DNA of 64,000 bases from Tissierella praeacuta_A (lineage in GTDB: Bacteria; Bacillota; Clostridia; Tissierellales; Tissierellaceae), in the NCBI RefSeq assembly GCF_040396155.1, contig NZ_JBEBOY010000002.1:122291-186290 (forward strand), read 5' to 3'. The notes below the pieces were generated by a model, which worked only from the letters and a program-made list of their open reading frames with translations, was not told where the DNA came from and ran no database searches. The position numbers and the translations under genes were made by a program. This document shows, piece after piece, positions 1 through 8,536 of this stretch; position 1 is the first letter of the stretch; the number at the start of each line of letters is the position of its first letter.

Positions 1-213
1 TGAGGTATAGATAAATCAATAGGTTTGTACAATCATGATAGTTTTAGGATTGAAAGTTTCCCATCCGTATTCCATATAGTAGAGTATTGGTGAGATTTAC
101 TAAAGGATTATAATTTAAAGGTTATTGCAGAAATAGCGTCAGATGACTTAAGTGAGTTGTTGACTAATAAAATAAATAATATGGATAAAAAAGCTATGTT
201 GCTCAATAGTTAA
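1..213 (+). pseudogene. SAM-dependent methyltransferase C-terminal relic
   Basis: Reading frame 1 gives a stretch resembling the C-terminal part of class I SAM-dependent methyltransferases of Firmicutes, including the motif DKINNMDKKA near the end. A TGA at 91-93 interrupts it, it has no start in the window, and it stops at 211-213 before the family's usual final strand. I read it as the decayed 3' part of a methyltransferase gene. The family assignment is by remembered motif resemblance only. Confidence 0.45.
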
Positions 214-339
214 AATACCATTTCTATTGCCGCGAAAAATCACAATTTTATTAACAATTGGGGATTTAAAGTAATAGTTTCTTTAATAATTACAACAGCG
301 GTAAATTTAATTACAAGAAAAATAGAATTTAAAAATTAA
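214..339 (+). other. Relic of a membrane protein C-terminus (uncertain)
   Basis: The same frame stays open after the stop at 211-213 and encodes about 40 residues with one hydrophobic segment (VIVSLIITTAVNLI) before a stop at 337-339. There is no start codon with a ribosome-binding site. It may be the tail of a lost membrane-protein gene or chance. Confidence 0.2.
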
Positions 340-419
340 TTTTGCAATCTTCCAATGTTGTTGAACATAAGTAGGGTTTATACGAAGTAATCTAAAATAT
401 GTTAATAAGGGTGAAAATA

Positions 420-734
420 TTGGCTAAAGAAAGAGATAAAATAAGAGTGTTTCTATATGTAAGTATGATTTTAGCTGTTGTACTAGGGGTATACGCTCAA
501 GATATTGCTTATTTTTTATATAATAAATTGACTATACACTTAATAGTAGGTTTAAGCATTGCTACAGCAGCGAGTATAATCTTATTTCTAACTCCACCTA
601 TATTAGTATGTAAATTTAATAAGCGAATAGAGATTGGAGATAAAGAATTTAATATATATCTAGGAATTAATGTTTTAATAGGTATAATGATATCTGCTTT
701 TTCATTAATCGTTTTAATAGCATGGTTAGGGTAA
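420..734 (+). CDS. Small three-helix membrane protein, function unknown
   Basis: About 104 residues with three hydrophobic segments near residues 8-26, 36-58 and 76-102 of the shorter form. A charged loop (CKFNKRIEIGDKEF) separates the second and third. An ATG lies at 399, but AAGGGTG at 407-413 sits at proper distance from a TTG at 420 (MAKERDKIR), so I prefer the TTG. No family recognised. It lies alone between two decayed genes. Confidence 0.5.
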   Translation: MAKERDKIRVFLYVSMILAVVLGVYAQDIAYFLYNKLTIHLIVGLSIATAASIILFLTPPILVCKFNKRIEIGDKEFNIYLGINVLIGIMISAFSLIVLIAWLG

Positions 735-796
735 TAAAAGAATTAATGATATGAGCATGAGCTATCATTCTAAAATGATTCCTATGTATAATAAAA

Positions 797-958
797 TATG
801 CTTTGGATAATAGAATCGGAGATATTCATGCTCAAACATGACCAGCCAATATAAAGATTATAGAACTTATGAAAAATTGTGGTATTAAGGAATGTAATTA
901 TGAGGAAAGTTTTCGTATTGTTAGAGGTGAATTATATGCTGGCCTCACATTTAATTAA
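797..958 (+). pseudogene. GNAT acetyltransferase C-terminal relic
   Basis: This frame reads YALDNRIGDIHAQT, stop, then PANIKIIELMKNCGIKE and finally EESFRIVRGELYAGLTF before a terminal stop at 956-958. The pattern (paired Asn, a K.ME..G helix, then RIVRGE) matches the C-terminal half of ribosomal-protein-type GNAT acetyltransferases. The TGA at 839-841 and absence of the N-terminal half make it a pseudogene. Confidence 0.5.
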
Positions 959-994
959 ATATTCTAAAATATAAAGAATCCAATAAAAAATATA

Positions 995-1135
995 TTATTT
1001 AACTCGATATTTTTCAAGTAGGTTGTCAAATTTAATTATAAAAATATAAGATTGTTCCATTACTGATTTGTCATTGAGCCATCTTTCTAGATGTTTTACT
1101 CTAGCCTTTTCATAGGTTTCAATACGTTTTTCCAT
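995..1135 (-). CDS. Possible small protein, about 46 aa
   Basis: Minus-strand frame starting MEKRIETYEKARVKHLERW, with AGGTG about nine bases upstream of the ATG. The frame extends upstream to 1189 through a hydrophobic stretch (GLILLPHTKHYDL), which may mean it is the tail of a longer lost gene. It is charged and helical. No family recognised, and it lies in a decayed region, so coding status is doubtful. Confidence 0.25.
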   Translation of the reverse strand: MEKRIETYEKARVKHLERWLNDKSVMEQSYIFIIKFDNLLEKYRVK

Positions 1136-1413
1136 TATATTTTCACCTAGATCATAATGCTTTGTATGAGGTAATAAAATTAATCCCAATATATCCGTTT
1201 AACAAACTGTCATATCCATTTTCTTAATTCATTAAGGCTCCCATCTACGGTCCATTTTTGTTGTGTTCTAAAATTGATTCTTAATTTATTTTGATCTCCT
1301 TAGATTACATTTGTTTTTAAATTTATAATTATTATGTTAAATATAGAAGAAAGGTCGGACAAAAAGCATTACTTGATTGTATTACTTATAGAGGGGTGGA
1401 AGGGGGGAAGCAT

Positions 1414-1902
1414 ATGTTATACACAGATGAAGAATTTCAGGAAATCTATCATAGAAATATTTCTATGATTTATAAGATTTCCATGATGTTCTTAAAAAAG
1501 CCCGATGATGCAGAAGATGCAGTACAGAGTGTATTTATAGAATTATTAAAGTTGAAAACAAAATTTGAAAGTTTAGAGCATGAGAAAGCTTGGTTAATTG
1601 TAGCAACTCAAAATCACTGTAAGAATATTGTAGCCCACTGGTGGAAGAAAAAGAGGACGGATTTAGAAAAAATTCCAGAGCTAGTTTATCTAGATGACAA
1701 TTTAAAAGTTTTTATATGGGATGAGATATTAAAGCTACCAGATAAATATAAAATTGTGGTTTATCTGTATTATTATGAAGGTTATCAGACAGAAGAGATA
1801 GGGGAGATTTTGGGAATAAACAGTTCTACTATAAGGACACAACTTTCTACAGCACGAAAGTTATTAAAACCAGTTTTTAAGGAGGTAAATTATGTGTACT
1901 AA
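1414..1902 (+). CDS. ECF-type sigma-70 family RNA polymerase sigma factor
   Basis: Protein of 162 residues with the two-domain ECF layout. Region 2 lies at about residues 5-75 (IYKISMMFLKKPDDAEDAVQ then VFIELLKLKTKF). Region 4 lies at about 105-160, with an HTH in YYYEGYQTEEIGEILGIN and TIRTQLSTARKLLK. Open frame begins at a GTG at 1396, but the GGAAGGGGGG at 1398-1407 places translation at the ATG at 1414. It overlaps the next gene by 11 bases, so the two are translationally coupled. The partner has a DUF4179-like anti-sigma layout, so this sigma factor is probably held inactive at the membrane until a surface signal. The signal is not evident. Confidence 0.85.
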   Translation: MLYTDEEFQEIYHRNISMIYKISMMFLKKPDDAEDAVQSVFIELLKLKTKFESLEHEKAWLIVATQNHCKNIVAHWWKKKRTDLEKIPELVYLDDNLKVFIWDEILKLPDKYKIVVYLYYYEGYQTEEIGEILGINSSTIRTQLSTARKLLKPVFKEVNYVY

Positions 1903-3124
1903 GTTGATTAGAGATACTATTGCAGGAATAGAACCTACTGAAGGAAAAGTAGATGAAATTTGTGAAAAATTATTGATTGAGAAAAGAGAACTAGAAATAA
2001 GTGAGAAAAGAAAAGGAAACCCTGGAAGGCTAAAAAAATTACTTCCTCTAGTAGCAGTTTTTACAATAATAATTTCTACAACAGCATTGGCTTATACGGG
2101 AGTGGACTTTAGTTTTTTAAAGTATTTAAATGAAAAAAACATAGTAAATGAAAGTTTAATTGGGGACATTGGAGTAGATGACTATATTTATAATATAGAT
2201 AAAGAGATAGCAAATAAAAACGGAATTTTGCATATAAAACAAGTCATAATGGATGAAGATACAATTTTTCTTTATATGAGTTTTGAAGGTAAAGAAGATA
2301 TAGACTTTACGGGAAAGAATAGATATTATTCTTTTAAAGGAGATGTATATAATAAACAATGGTTTTCAGAAGATGAAGTAGAAAGAAAAAAATTGATGGA
2401 TGAATATGCAGAAAGCGAAATAGAGGTAGTAGAAAAAGGTTCAGCTGTCTATATAGATGGAATAGAGTTAAGAATTATGAAGGGAAATCCTAGAATTATA
2501 AAAGTGGATAAGAATAAAATGGGTTTAGTATTTTCTTATAATATGAGAGAATATTTAGAAGAATTTGAAGGGTTTATAGGTAGTAAAATGACTTTTTGTT
2601 TTAAAGATTTAGGATATTATAAAACTTATCCAATGACTTCAGATGATGGGAAGGATATCAATGTAATATCAGATAGATTTGTACCTTTGGTAAAAGGTAA
2701 TTGGGAAGGCAATATTAAATTGGATGGGAAACTTCTTCCAACTAAGACTTATAAGATAGATGAAGAAATTGATTATAGTATAAAAGATGGAACAGAGGTA
2801 AAAATAAAAATTACAGATATAGGAATATCTAATTTTTCTCTAAAAATAAACGTAGAATGTGAAAAAAATGAAGATGTAGATATAGTAACACAATTAATCT
2901 TTGAACATACAGATCAACAATCCAAAATTGATGGAAATGTAGTCAGAAGTGGAGATATTAAATTAAAACATAAGAATGATAAGATTACACAGGCAGTAAC
3001 CAATATAATTTTATCTTATTCAGAAGATGGAAGGATAACAGTAGAGAGAAGTTTCGACAGTCCAATCAATTTAGAAGAATTAAAATCCATAATTATTTGG
3101 GGAAAAGAGATAAAACTTAAGTAG
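1892..3124 (+). CDS. DUF4179-like membrane protein, probable anti-sigma factor
   Basis: Protein of 410 residues: a soluble N-terminal segment of about 48 residues, one transmembrane helix at about 50-69 (LLPLVAVFTIIISTTALAYTG), and a large lysine- and acid-rich extracytoplasmic domain. This layout is typical of DUF4179-type partners of ECF sigma factors in Firmicutes. The start follows GGAGG at 1880-1884 inside the sigma gene, with an 11-base overlap. I infer an anti-sigma role from coupling and topology; no catalytic motif is visible. Confidence 0.7.
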   Translation: MCTKLIRDTIAGIEPTEGKVDEICEKLLIEKRELEISEKRKGNPGRLKKLLPLVAVFTIIISTTALAYTGVDFSFLKYLNEKNIVNESLIGDIGVDDYIYNIDKEIANKNGILHIKQVIMDEDTIFLYMSFEGKEDIDFTGKNRYYSFKGDVYNKQWFSEDEVERKKLMDEYAESEIEVVEKGSAVYIDGIELRIMKGNPRIIKVDKNKMGLVFSYNMREYLEEFEGFIGSKMTFCFKDLGYYKTYPMTSDDGKDINVISDRFVPLVKGNWEGNIKLDGKLLPTKTYKIDEEIDYSIKDGTEVKIKITDIGISNFSLKINVECEKNEDVDIVTQLIFEHTDQQSKIDGNVVRSGDIKLKHKNDKITQAVTNIILSYSEDGRITVERSFDSPINLEELKSIIIWGKEIKLK

Positions 3125-3135
3125 GTGATTAGTTT

Positions 3136-3172
3136 AGGGTTGTAAGTAGAGATACTTATAACCCTATTTTGT
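3136..3172 (+). terminator. Intrinsic terminator of the sigma/anti-sigma operon
   Basis: AGGGTTGTAAGTA pairs with TACTTATAACCCT (one G-U) around a short GAGA loop, followed by ATTTTGTT. It lies just after the stop at 3124. Confidence 0.75.
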
Positions 3173-3362
3173 TACGGTATTAAATTGTTATTATGGTTAT
3201 TAACCACAGATATGATAAGAGAAATAGTGGAGTACATTATTAGCTAACTATAAAGATATAATTAATTGCGTAGTTATAGATATTTTAAATGTAAATTAGA
3301 GGTATAAATATGAGGAACCTGAGATATATGACTACTGTAGTTATGAAAATTATAGGAAATAC

Positions 3363-3391
3363 TTTACAAGTAGTGTACTATAGGATATAAT
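3363..3391 (+). promoter_or_regulatory. Sigma-A-type promoter of the GntR/ABC operon
   Basis: TTTACA at 3363-3368, a 17-base spacer, and TATAAT at 3386-3391. Both boxes and spacing are near consensus, and the first gene starts 30 bases downstream. Confidence 0.8.
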
Positions 3392-3405
3392 ACACATAGT
3401 ACACT
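3372..3405. promoter_or_regulatory. Operator: perfect inverted repeat overlapping the promoter
   Basis: AGTGTACTAT at 3372-3381 and its exact reverse complement ATAGTACACT at 3396-3405, separated by 14 bases. It covers the spacer and -10 box, so bound protein would block polymerase. The first gene downstream is a YtrA-type GntR regulator, and this family typically binds such a site in its own promoter. Confidence 0.75.
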
Positions 3406-3421
3406 GGAAAGGAGGGCTCTT

Positions 3422-3808
3422 ATGTTTAATATAAATATTATGAGTGATAAACCCCTATATGAACAAATTATAGATAATATAAAAGAATTATCTTTAAAAA
3501 ACATACTTAAGCCAGATGATAAACTACCTTCTGTAAGGCAGATGGCTAGTATGCTTTCTATCAATCCTAATACTGTTAGCAAAGCTTATCAAGAGCTGGA
3601 AAGACAGAGAATAATATATACTGTTCAAGGAAGGGGAACTTTTATGAGTGATTATAGTAAAGGTCCTGTTGATTACGATAGATTAGAAAAGGTTTTGGGA
3701 GAACTTAGAGATATATGTATAGAGTTAGCACACTTAGGATATGACAAAAATAAAATTTATAAAGAGATAGATAAAATACAATTAGGTATAGGAGGGGGGA
3801 TAAAATGA
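3422..3808 (+). CDS. GntR family transcriptional regulator, YtrA subfamily
   Basis: Protein of 128 residues. The N-terminal winged helix-turn-helix (about 8-75) contains PLYEQI, then LPSVRQMASMLSINPNTVSK and the wing VQGRGTF. A short C-terminal helical region replaces the large effector domain of other GntR groups, as in the YtrA subfamily. The start has GGAGG at 3412-3416. It is the first gene of an operon with an ABC ATPase, permease and lipoprotein, and overlaps the ATPase gene by 4 bases. Likely an autorepressor acting at the palindrome over the promoter, relieved by cell-envelope stress as for B. subtilis ytr genes. The inducer is inference. Confidence 0.88.
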   Translation: MFNINIMSDKPLYEQIIDNIKELSLKNILKPDDKLPSVRQMASMLSINPNTVSKAYQELERQRIIYTVQGRGTFMSDYSKGPVDYDRLEKVLGELRDICIELAHLGYDKNKIYKEIDKIQLGIGGGIK

Positions 3809-4698
3809 TAGAAGTAATAGGTGTAAATAAAGTTTTTAATGACTTTAAAGTCTTAGATGATATTAATATAAGTATAAAAAAAGGTACAATACATGGAGTA
3901 ATAGGAGAAAATGGAGCAGGGAAAACTACCTTATTACAGATGTTATCAGGAGTATATCAAGTAGAGGAAGGAAAAATACTCATAGATGGTGAGGAAGTTT
4001 ATGAGAATAGAAGAGTTAAAGAGAAAATAGGATATGTAGCAGATAGAAACCAATACTTTAAAGACTATAGAGTAAAAGAATTATTAGACTTTTACTCAGG
4101 AATATATAAAAACTTTTCAATAGATGACTTTTATAATTATAATAAAATTTTTAATTTAAAATTAGATAAAAAAATAAGGCAACTATCAAAGGGTATGCAA
4201 ATGAGATTAGCCTTAATGCTGAATCTATCAATAAATCCGGAAATTTTAATATTAGATGAACCAACTTCTGGGCTAGATGCTATTATAAAAAAAGATTTAC
4301 TAGATATTCTAATAAATCAAGTACATGAAAAAGAAACAACAGTAGTTATAAGTTCTCATCATATTGGAGAGTTAGAGAAAATATGTGATGAAGTAACAAT
4401 ACTTCACAGAGGGAAAGTTAAATATCAATCTAATATAGATGAAATAAAAGAAAGTGTTAAAAAGCTACAAGTCATATTTAAAGAAGATGTGGAAGCAGAA
4501 CTTGAAAAAATAGATAATATTATAAATATTGAAAAGATAGGAAGTGTATATTATTTAATCATTGATAATTATGGCGAGGAAGTATTATCAGATTTAAATA
4601 ATTTAGGAGCAGAACTTATTGAAAATGTAGGAATTTCTTTAGAAGAGATATTTATATATACAAATAAAAAAATAGATAGGAGTGAAATATATGAATAG
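3805..4698 (+). CDS. ABC transporter ATP-binding protein (YtrB-like)
   Basis: Protein of 297 residues with all nucleotide-binding motifs: Walker A GENGAGKTT (34-42), signature LSKGMQMR (127-134), Walker B LILDEP (148-153), and the switch histidine in SSHH. A C-terminal extension of about 80 residues follows. It overlaps the regulator by 4 bases (ATGA) and the permease by 8. It energises the permease encoded next, presumably for export or for sensing cell-wall antibiotics; the substrate is unknown. Confidence 0.88.
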   Translation: MIEVIGVNKVFNDFKVLDDINISIKKGTIHGVIGENGAGKTTLLQMLSGVYQVEEGKILIDGEEVYENRRVKEKIGYVADRNQYFKDYRVKELLDFYSGIYKNFSIDDFYNYNKIFNLKLDKKIRQLSKGMQMRLALMLNLSINPEILILDEPTSGLDAIIKKDLLDILINQVHEKETTVVISSHHIGELEKICDEVTILHRGKVKYQSNIDEIKESVKKLQVIFKEDVEAELEKIDNIINIEKIGSVYYLIIDNYGEEVLSDLNNLGAELIENVGISLEEIFIYTNKKIDRSEIYE

Positions 4699-5785
4699 AT
4701 CAATATTAAAACATGAGATTAGATCTATGAAATGGATATCATTGTTATCTGTTATAATTAGTTTTTTTATAATATTAATGTTTAGTATAAATTTGAATAC
4801 TAGGTACGAGGGTATTATTTTAGACGGTATATCGAGAAATAAAACTCTAATTAAAGATGCAATAGAAAGAATTACACCTATGGCATTAGTATTATTTACA
4901 GTTATTGCAATAATACAAGTTTTTATGCAATTTCAATCAGAAAAAGGTCAAGAAGTAGGTAGGTTTTTAAAATCATTACCAATAAAGAGGGAAACATTTT
5001 TTAAAATAAAGATATTAATTGGATTAGTAAATATAACATTAGGGTTCATAGTTTTAATAATAGGTTTAATAATTGTAAGAAAAAGCAATATGTTTTGGAT
5101 AAAAGATATATACAGAATAAGCTTAATATCAGCACCTTTTATAGAAATGGATAGTGTAAGTACTATTTTAAAAGAAATAGGGATAATCTATTTCGTAGTC
5201 ATTAGCTTTTATACATTTCTATTCATGATTCAATATACTTTTACAAATACAGTTGGTGGTATAGTAACTGGAATATTAATATGGTTAGCTCCTTTATTCT
5301 TACTATGGGCTACAATATTAACATTAGGAAGATTTAATATTATTTCCATGTATAGATCTGAGCTATTAAACAAGATATTGGGAAAAGCTAATTGGTTATT
5401 GCCTTGGACATATCCTATAGACTATGGCTCCATAGATTTAATTAGAGATCATACAGGAAGAGGGATAGTAGGAAGATATATTATAGAAAACTTATCATTA
5501 AAATATCTGGTGAGTATAATTCTAAGTTCATTAAACATAACCATAGCTTACAAATTTGCAAAGAATTCAAAAATAGAAGATGAAAATAGAATAATAATAT
5601 TTAAGATATTTAGGCAAATATTTAAGTTTGGAGTTACGATATGTAGTGGATTATTAGTATCTATGATTTTTAATAGATTTTTGATGATTGAAATAAATAA
5701 TATATTATTCTTGATTATAATCTTGGTATCAGCGTATATAGGTTATTTTATAAGTAATAAAATAACTGAAGTAGGAAATAGATAG
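4691..5785 (+). CDS. ABC transporter permease of the YtrA-type operon
   Basis: About 364 residues with six or more hydrophobic segments, the first at about residues 14-32 (WISLLSVIISFFIILMF), typical of ABC-2-type permeases. The open frame starts at a GTG at 4682, but AGGAGTG at 4679-4685 favours the ATG at 4691. It overlaps the ATPase gene by 8 bases and is followed after 10 bases by a lipoprotein gene, so it belongs to the same transcript. No substrate-specific motif seen. Confidence 0.8.
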   Translation: MNRSILKHEIRSMKWISLLSVIISFFIILMFSINLNTRYEGIILDGISRNKTLIKDAIERITPMALVLFTVIAIIQVFMQFQSEKGQEVGRFLKSLPIKRETFFKIKILIGLVNITLGFIVLIIGLIIVRKSNMFWIKDIYRISLISAPFIEMDSVSTILKEIGIIYFVVISFYTFLFMIQYTFTNTVGGIVTGILIWLAPLFLLWATILTLGRFNIISMYRSELLNKILGKANWLLPWTYPIDYGSIDLIRDHTGRGIVGRYIIENLSLKYLVSIILSSLNITIAYKFAKNSKIEDENRIIIFKIFRQIFKFGVTICSGLLVSMIFNRFLMIEINNILFLIIILVSAYIGYFISNKITEVGNR

Positions 5786-5795
5786 GAGGGATAAT

Positions 5796-6770
5796 ATGAA
5801 TAAATTAATAGTGTTAATTGGCTGCTCTTTAATCTTGACTGGCTGTTCAAGCTCAATAAATACAAGAGCTAGTTTAAATGATGGAGCAGAAGTAGTGAAA
5901 GTGATTTCGCTTGAAAATGACCAAGAGCAGATGTATATAAATGATGATATGAAAGAAGTTATAGATGAAATAAATAATTTAAGAGAAAAATATAAAGATA
6001 TTTTGAAGGAAGGCAATTTTGAATCACTATATATAAATATATATGATAATTATCAAAGAGATTCTTATGATACAAGATTTGATAATAATATGTCTAGATA
6101 CAATGAAGATTATTTTAATGATTTAGTTCAGATTATAGATAAGAGTATAGCTCATGGGTTAAAAGATTATGTAGATGAAATGTCAAATAAAAAATTAGAA
6201 CCAAATGATTCAATTTCAAAAAAAATAGGAAGAGCAGTTGCAACAGTTATAACAGCAGACAATATAAATTATAAAGATAATCGTATAGTTATTGAACTAA
6301 ATATTCTAGATATTAAAGATGATAATTATAGAAATATTTTTAATAAAATTTCAGATAATAACTATATTTTAGATAATGTAGTTAAGGGAGAAGAATTGGA
6401 TTTAATAAATTTTGTAAATTGCAATGGATATACAAGAAACTATAGAGCTAATAATCCTAGTATAAGATATAATTTGTTTTTAAAAGATAAAGAGATAGAA
6501 AAAGTAAATATACTTATAAAAAAAGTTAAAGATAATAAATTAGATGGAATAGATATAGAAGTTTTTCTAAACTTGCTTTCTAGCCTAAATTTAAATGAAG
6601 AGGAAAAGAAAGTACTATTAGAAGAATATAGAAATATCTTTGAGGAAAAAGTTAATAGTAGAAAAACATCTACAGAAAAATATAATATTATTATTGAAGG
6701 TAATAAAGGAAATAAATATTTAGGAGAAAACAAGCAATTTATTTATTTTTCTATTGAAAACCGTCTATGA
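5796..6770 (+). CDS. Lipoprotein of the YtrA-type ABC operon, function unknown
   Basis: Protein of 324 residues with a signal peptide ending in a lipobox (ILTGCSS, Cys at residue 17), so it should be lipid-anchored outside the membrane. The mature part is rich in Asn, Asp and Lys with no recognised domain. GGAGGG precedes the ATG and it directly follows the permease, suggesting a surface accessory to the transporter. Its last codons overlap a degenerate copy of the truA 3' end on the other strand, so its C-terminus may have been altered by that rearrangement. Confidence 0.65.
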   Translation: MNKLIVLIGCSLILTGCSSSINTRASLNDGAEVVKVISLENDQEQMYINDDMKEVIDEINNLREKYKDILKEGNFESLYINIYDNYQRDSYDTRFDNNMSRYNEDYFNDLVQIIDKSIAHGLKDYVDEMSNKKLEPNDSISKKIGRAVATVITADNINYKDNRIVIELNILDIKDDNYRNIFNKISDNNYILDNVVKGEELDLINFVNCNGYTRNYRANNPSIRYNLFLKDKEIEKVNILIKKVKDNKLDGIDIEVFLNLLSSLNLNEEEKKVLLEEYRNIFEEKVNSRKTSTEKYNIIIEGNKGNKYLGENKQFIYFSIENRL

Positions 6771-6831
6771 GCTCAATCATGGGATCAGCAATACTAAGCT
6801 CTTTAGTCTCAAGAATATACTGTATATCTTA
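6751..6831 (-). pseudogene. Fragment of a second truA 3' end
   Basis: On the minus strand this stretch encodes DIQYILETKELSIADPMIEL before a stop, matching the C-terminal end of the TruA encoded at 17491-18228 (DIKSILESKDRSIAGPMIEP). By hand alignment about four fifths of 60 bases are identical. Only the last roughly 27 codons are present, and the frame is closed just upstream. It is a relic of a duplicated or displaced truA 3' end. Confidence 0.8.
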
Positions 6832-6839
6832 TAAAAACA

Positions 6840-6876
6840 AAAAATCCTTTTTGATTAAAGGATTTTTTGTTTTTTA
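6840..6876. terminator. Bidirectional intrinsic terminator
   Basis: AAAATCCTTT and AAAGGATTTT form a stem around TTGATT, flanked by A-rich sequence on the left and T-rich on the right. It can serve both the lipoprotein operon (plus) and the convergent dehydrogenase-like gene (minus). Confidence 0.8.
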
Positions 6877-6920
6877 ATGTGTTTTTTATTTTATATTCAT
6901 TTTAAATAATCTAAGTTTTA

Positions 6921-8114
6921 TTAATATACTTCTCTAACAGTAAGTTCTTCGCTTATAGTAAACCCAAATCCATCTTCACGGATTCTCTTTACTGTTTCTT
7001 TTACAAATTTGTCTGCATTTTCAATAGCTTCTTCAGCTACCATAATACCTTTTTTAGTTATTTCGCCTTTAGCTAACATTTCAGCACCAATAATTAATGG
7101 TATTGCTGTAAGTGGAGCCATATTTCCTGCTACTCTTCCTATATAAGACATACTTTTGCCATCTTTTTTACCATGTAGCTCTGTGGCTGCACATGCAGTA
7201 ACTCCCTTTAAAAATTCCTTAAGTTCTTCTTCTGTCATTGTGGGTTTGCTTGCTTTTTGTGCTAATAATACAGCTAGTGCAAAATCACGAGGTGATACAG
7301 GATTACCATTGATGTCAAGCGGATAATTAGATGTAAGACCTGCTAAGCTAAGGTCTTTAAAGCCTTCATATGCTGATACTGGTTCAAGGCTGAACCTTAC
7401 AGATACATTTTGAATTCCAGATGAATATCTAGGGAATGTAAATACTTCAGGATGACCTATTCTGGTAACCTTACGAACGCCATAAGGTTCTCCAAAATCG
7501 AAATTCCATTCTTCACGGAATGAAGGTTCATTTAATTTTTCTCCATTTTTAATATATGGAGCATTGTGTACACATTCTAACATATGTCCAAGTACTGCAG
7601 GACCACCTGGTTCTTTCTCATCACATGCAAAGTAAAATATAGCTTCATTTAGTGAGTCGAAATAACGTTGTTCTGCACTACATGCTAGTACTGATAAAAA
7701 TCCTGGGCTTGCACCAAGGCCCATTATCATACTAAGACCTTTTTCTTCAGCCTTCTTTGGTAAGTCTGATTCAAATATTTTATGGAATGCTTCAATATCA
7801 TCACAGAAATCAATATAGTGTTTACCAGCTTTTATTGTAGTTTCTATAATCTTATATGCAAGAATATGATAAGGACCTGTACAGTTAGCAACTACATCAC
7901 AATCCTTTATAAGTTCGTATAAAGCTTCCTCATCAGAAACATCAACTTCTGCTGCTTTTACTATTGGTGAGTTAAGACTTTCTACAATTTTCTTGTTTTT
8001 TTCAAGATTACGAGATGAAATTATTACTTCATCAAAGATGCTACCATGATTGATTAAATCTCTAATACCATAAAGTGCTTGAGAACCTGCTCCACCTAAT
8101 ACAACTAGTTTCAT
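6921..8114 (-). CDS. Saccharopine dehydrogenase family NAD(P)-binding protein
   Basis: Protein of 397 residues. The N-terminal Rossmann motif is VVLGGAGSQA, with VVANCTGPYH further on where the second strand region of the fold is expected. The remainder fits the saccharopine dehydrogenase C-terminal fold (GLGASPGFLSVLA, then GPAVLGHMLE). It is translated from an ATG preceded by AAGGGGG. Family members oxidise or reduce amino-acid adducts such as saccharopine, or carboxynorspermidine; the substrate here is unknown. It stands alone, convergent with the lipoprotein operon. Intact. Confidence 0.75.
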   Translation of the reverse strand: MKLVVLGGAGSQALYGIRDLINHGSIFDEVIISSRNLEKNKKIVESLNSPIVKAAEVDVSDEEALYELIKDCDVVANCTGPYHILAYKIIETTIKAGKHYIDFCDDIEAFHKIFESDLPKKAEEKGLSMIMGLGASPGFLSVLACSAEQRYFDSLNEAIFYFACDEKEPGGPAVLGHMLECVHNAPYIKNGEKLNEPSFREEWNFDFGEPYGVRKVTRIGHPEVFTFPRYSSGIQNVSVRFSLEPVSAYEGFKDLSLAGLTSNYPLDINGNPVSPRDFALAVLLAQKASKPTMTEEELKEFLKGVTACAATELHGKKDGKSMSYIGRVAGNMAPLTAIPLIIGAEMLAKGEITKKGIMVAEEAIENADKFVKETVKRIREDGFGFTISEELTVREVY

Positions 8115-8536
8115 AAATAATCCCCCTTAAATCATTTTTGTGTATTTGGTTATTACCAGCTTGTTAATATTATATCATCAGTAGATGTAATAGTCTAACA
8201 AAATAGTAATTAATTTCCATTTATGATTTTATATATGAATTATTATATTTTTAATTACATCCTATATAGTGCTAAGATATATTAAATTCCATAATTAATA
8301 CAAATATCTATGATAATACAATAATATAAAAATATATACTACAAAATAGAAAATATAAAAGTCAAAAAGAGTAGAATAACAAAATTGAATCCTTTAGAAA
8401 CAGAAGGTTCAAGAGCTGTTATTTTTTGGTAGGTAGATTGAATTATTCTAGTTATCATTCAAGTATATATCCAACTTATTATGTTATAATACGTTTAGAA
8501 ATTATTTGTTTTATATCTAAAGGGAGGAAAATTAAA
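8115..8536. other. AT-rich intergenic region, about 420 bases
   Basis: Divergent spacer between the minus-strand dehydrogenase-like gene and the broken UPF0597 gene. A TATAAT lies at 8485-8490, but I see no convincing -35 at the right distance. A weak hairpin with one bulge lies around 8389-8412 (GAATCCTT to AAGGTTC). The open frame running from 8426 into the UPF0597 start does not look coding. No known riboswitch recognised. Confidence 0.4.

Noticed and set aside
839..841. In-frame TGA as a selenocysteine codon
   Set aside because: The surrounding protein is a truncated GNAT relic with no selenoprotein family match and no SECIS-like hairpin just downstream.
3310..3390. Short ATG frame of 26 codons before the GntR gene
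   Set aside because: It runs through the promoter and operator, has no family pattern, and the -10 box overlaps its end.
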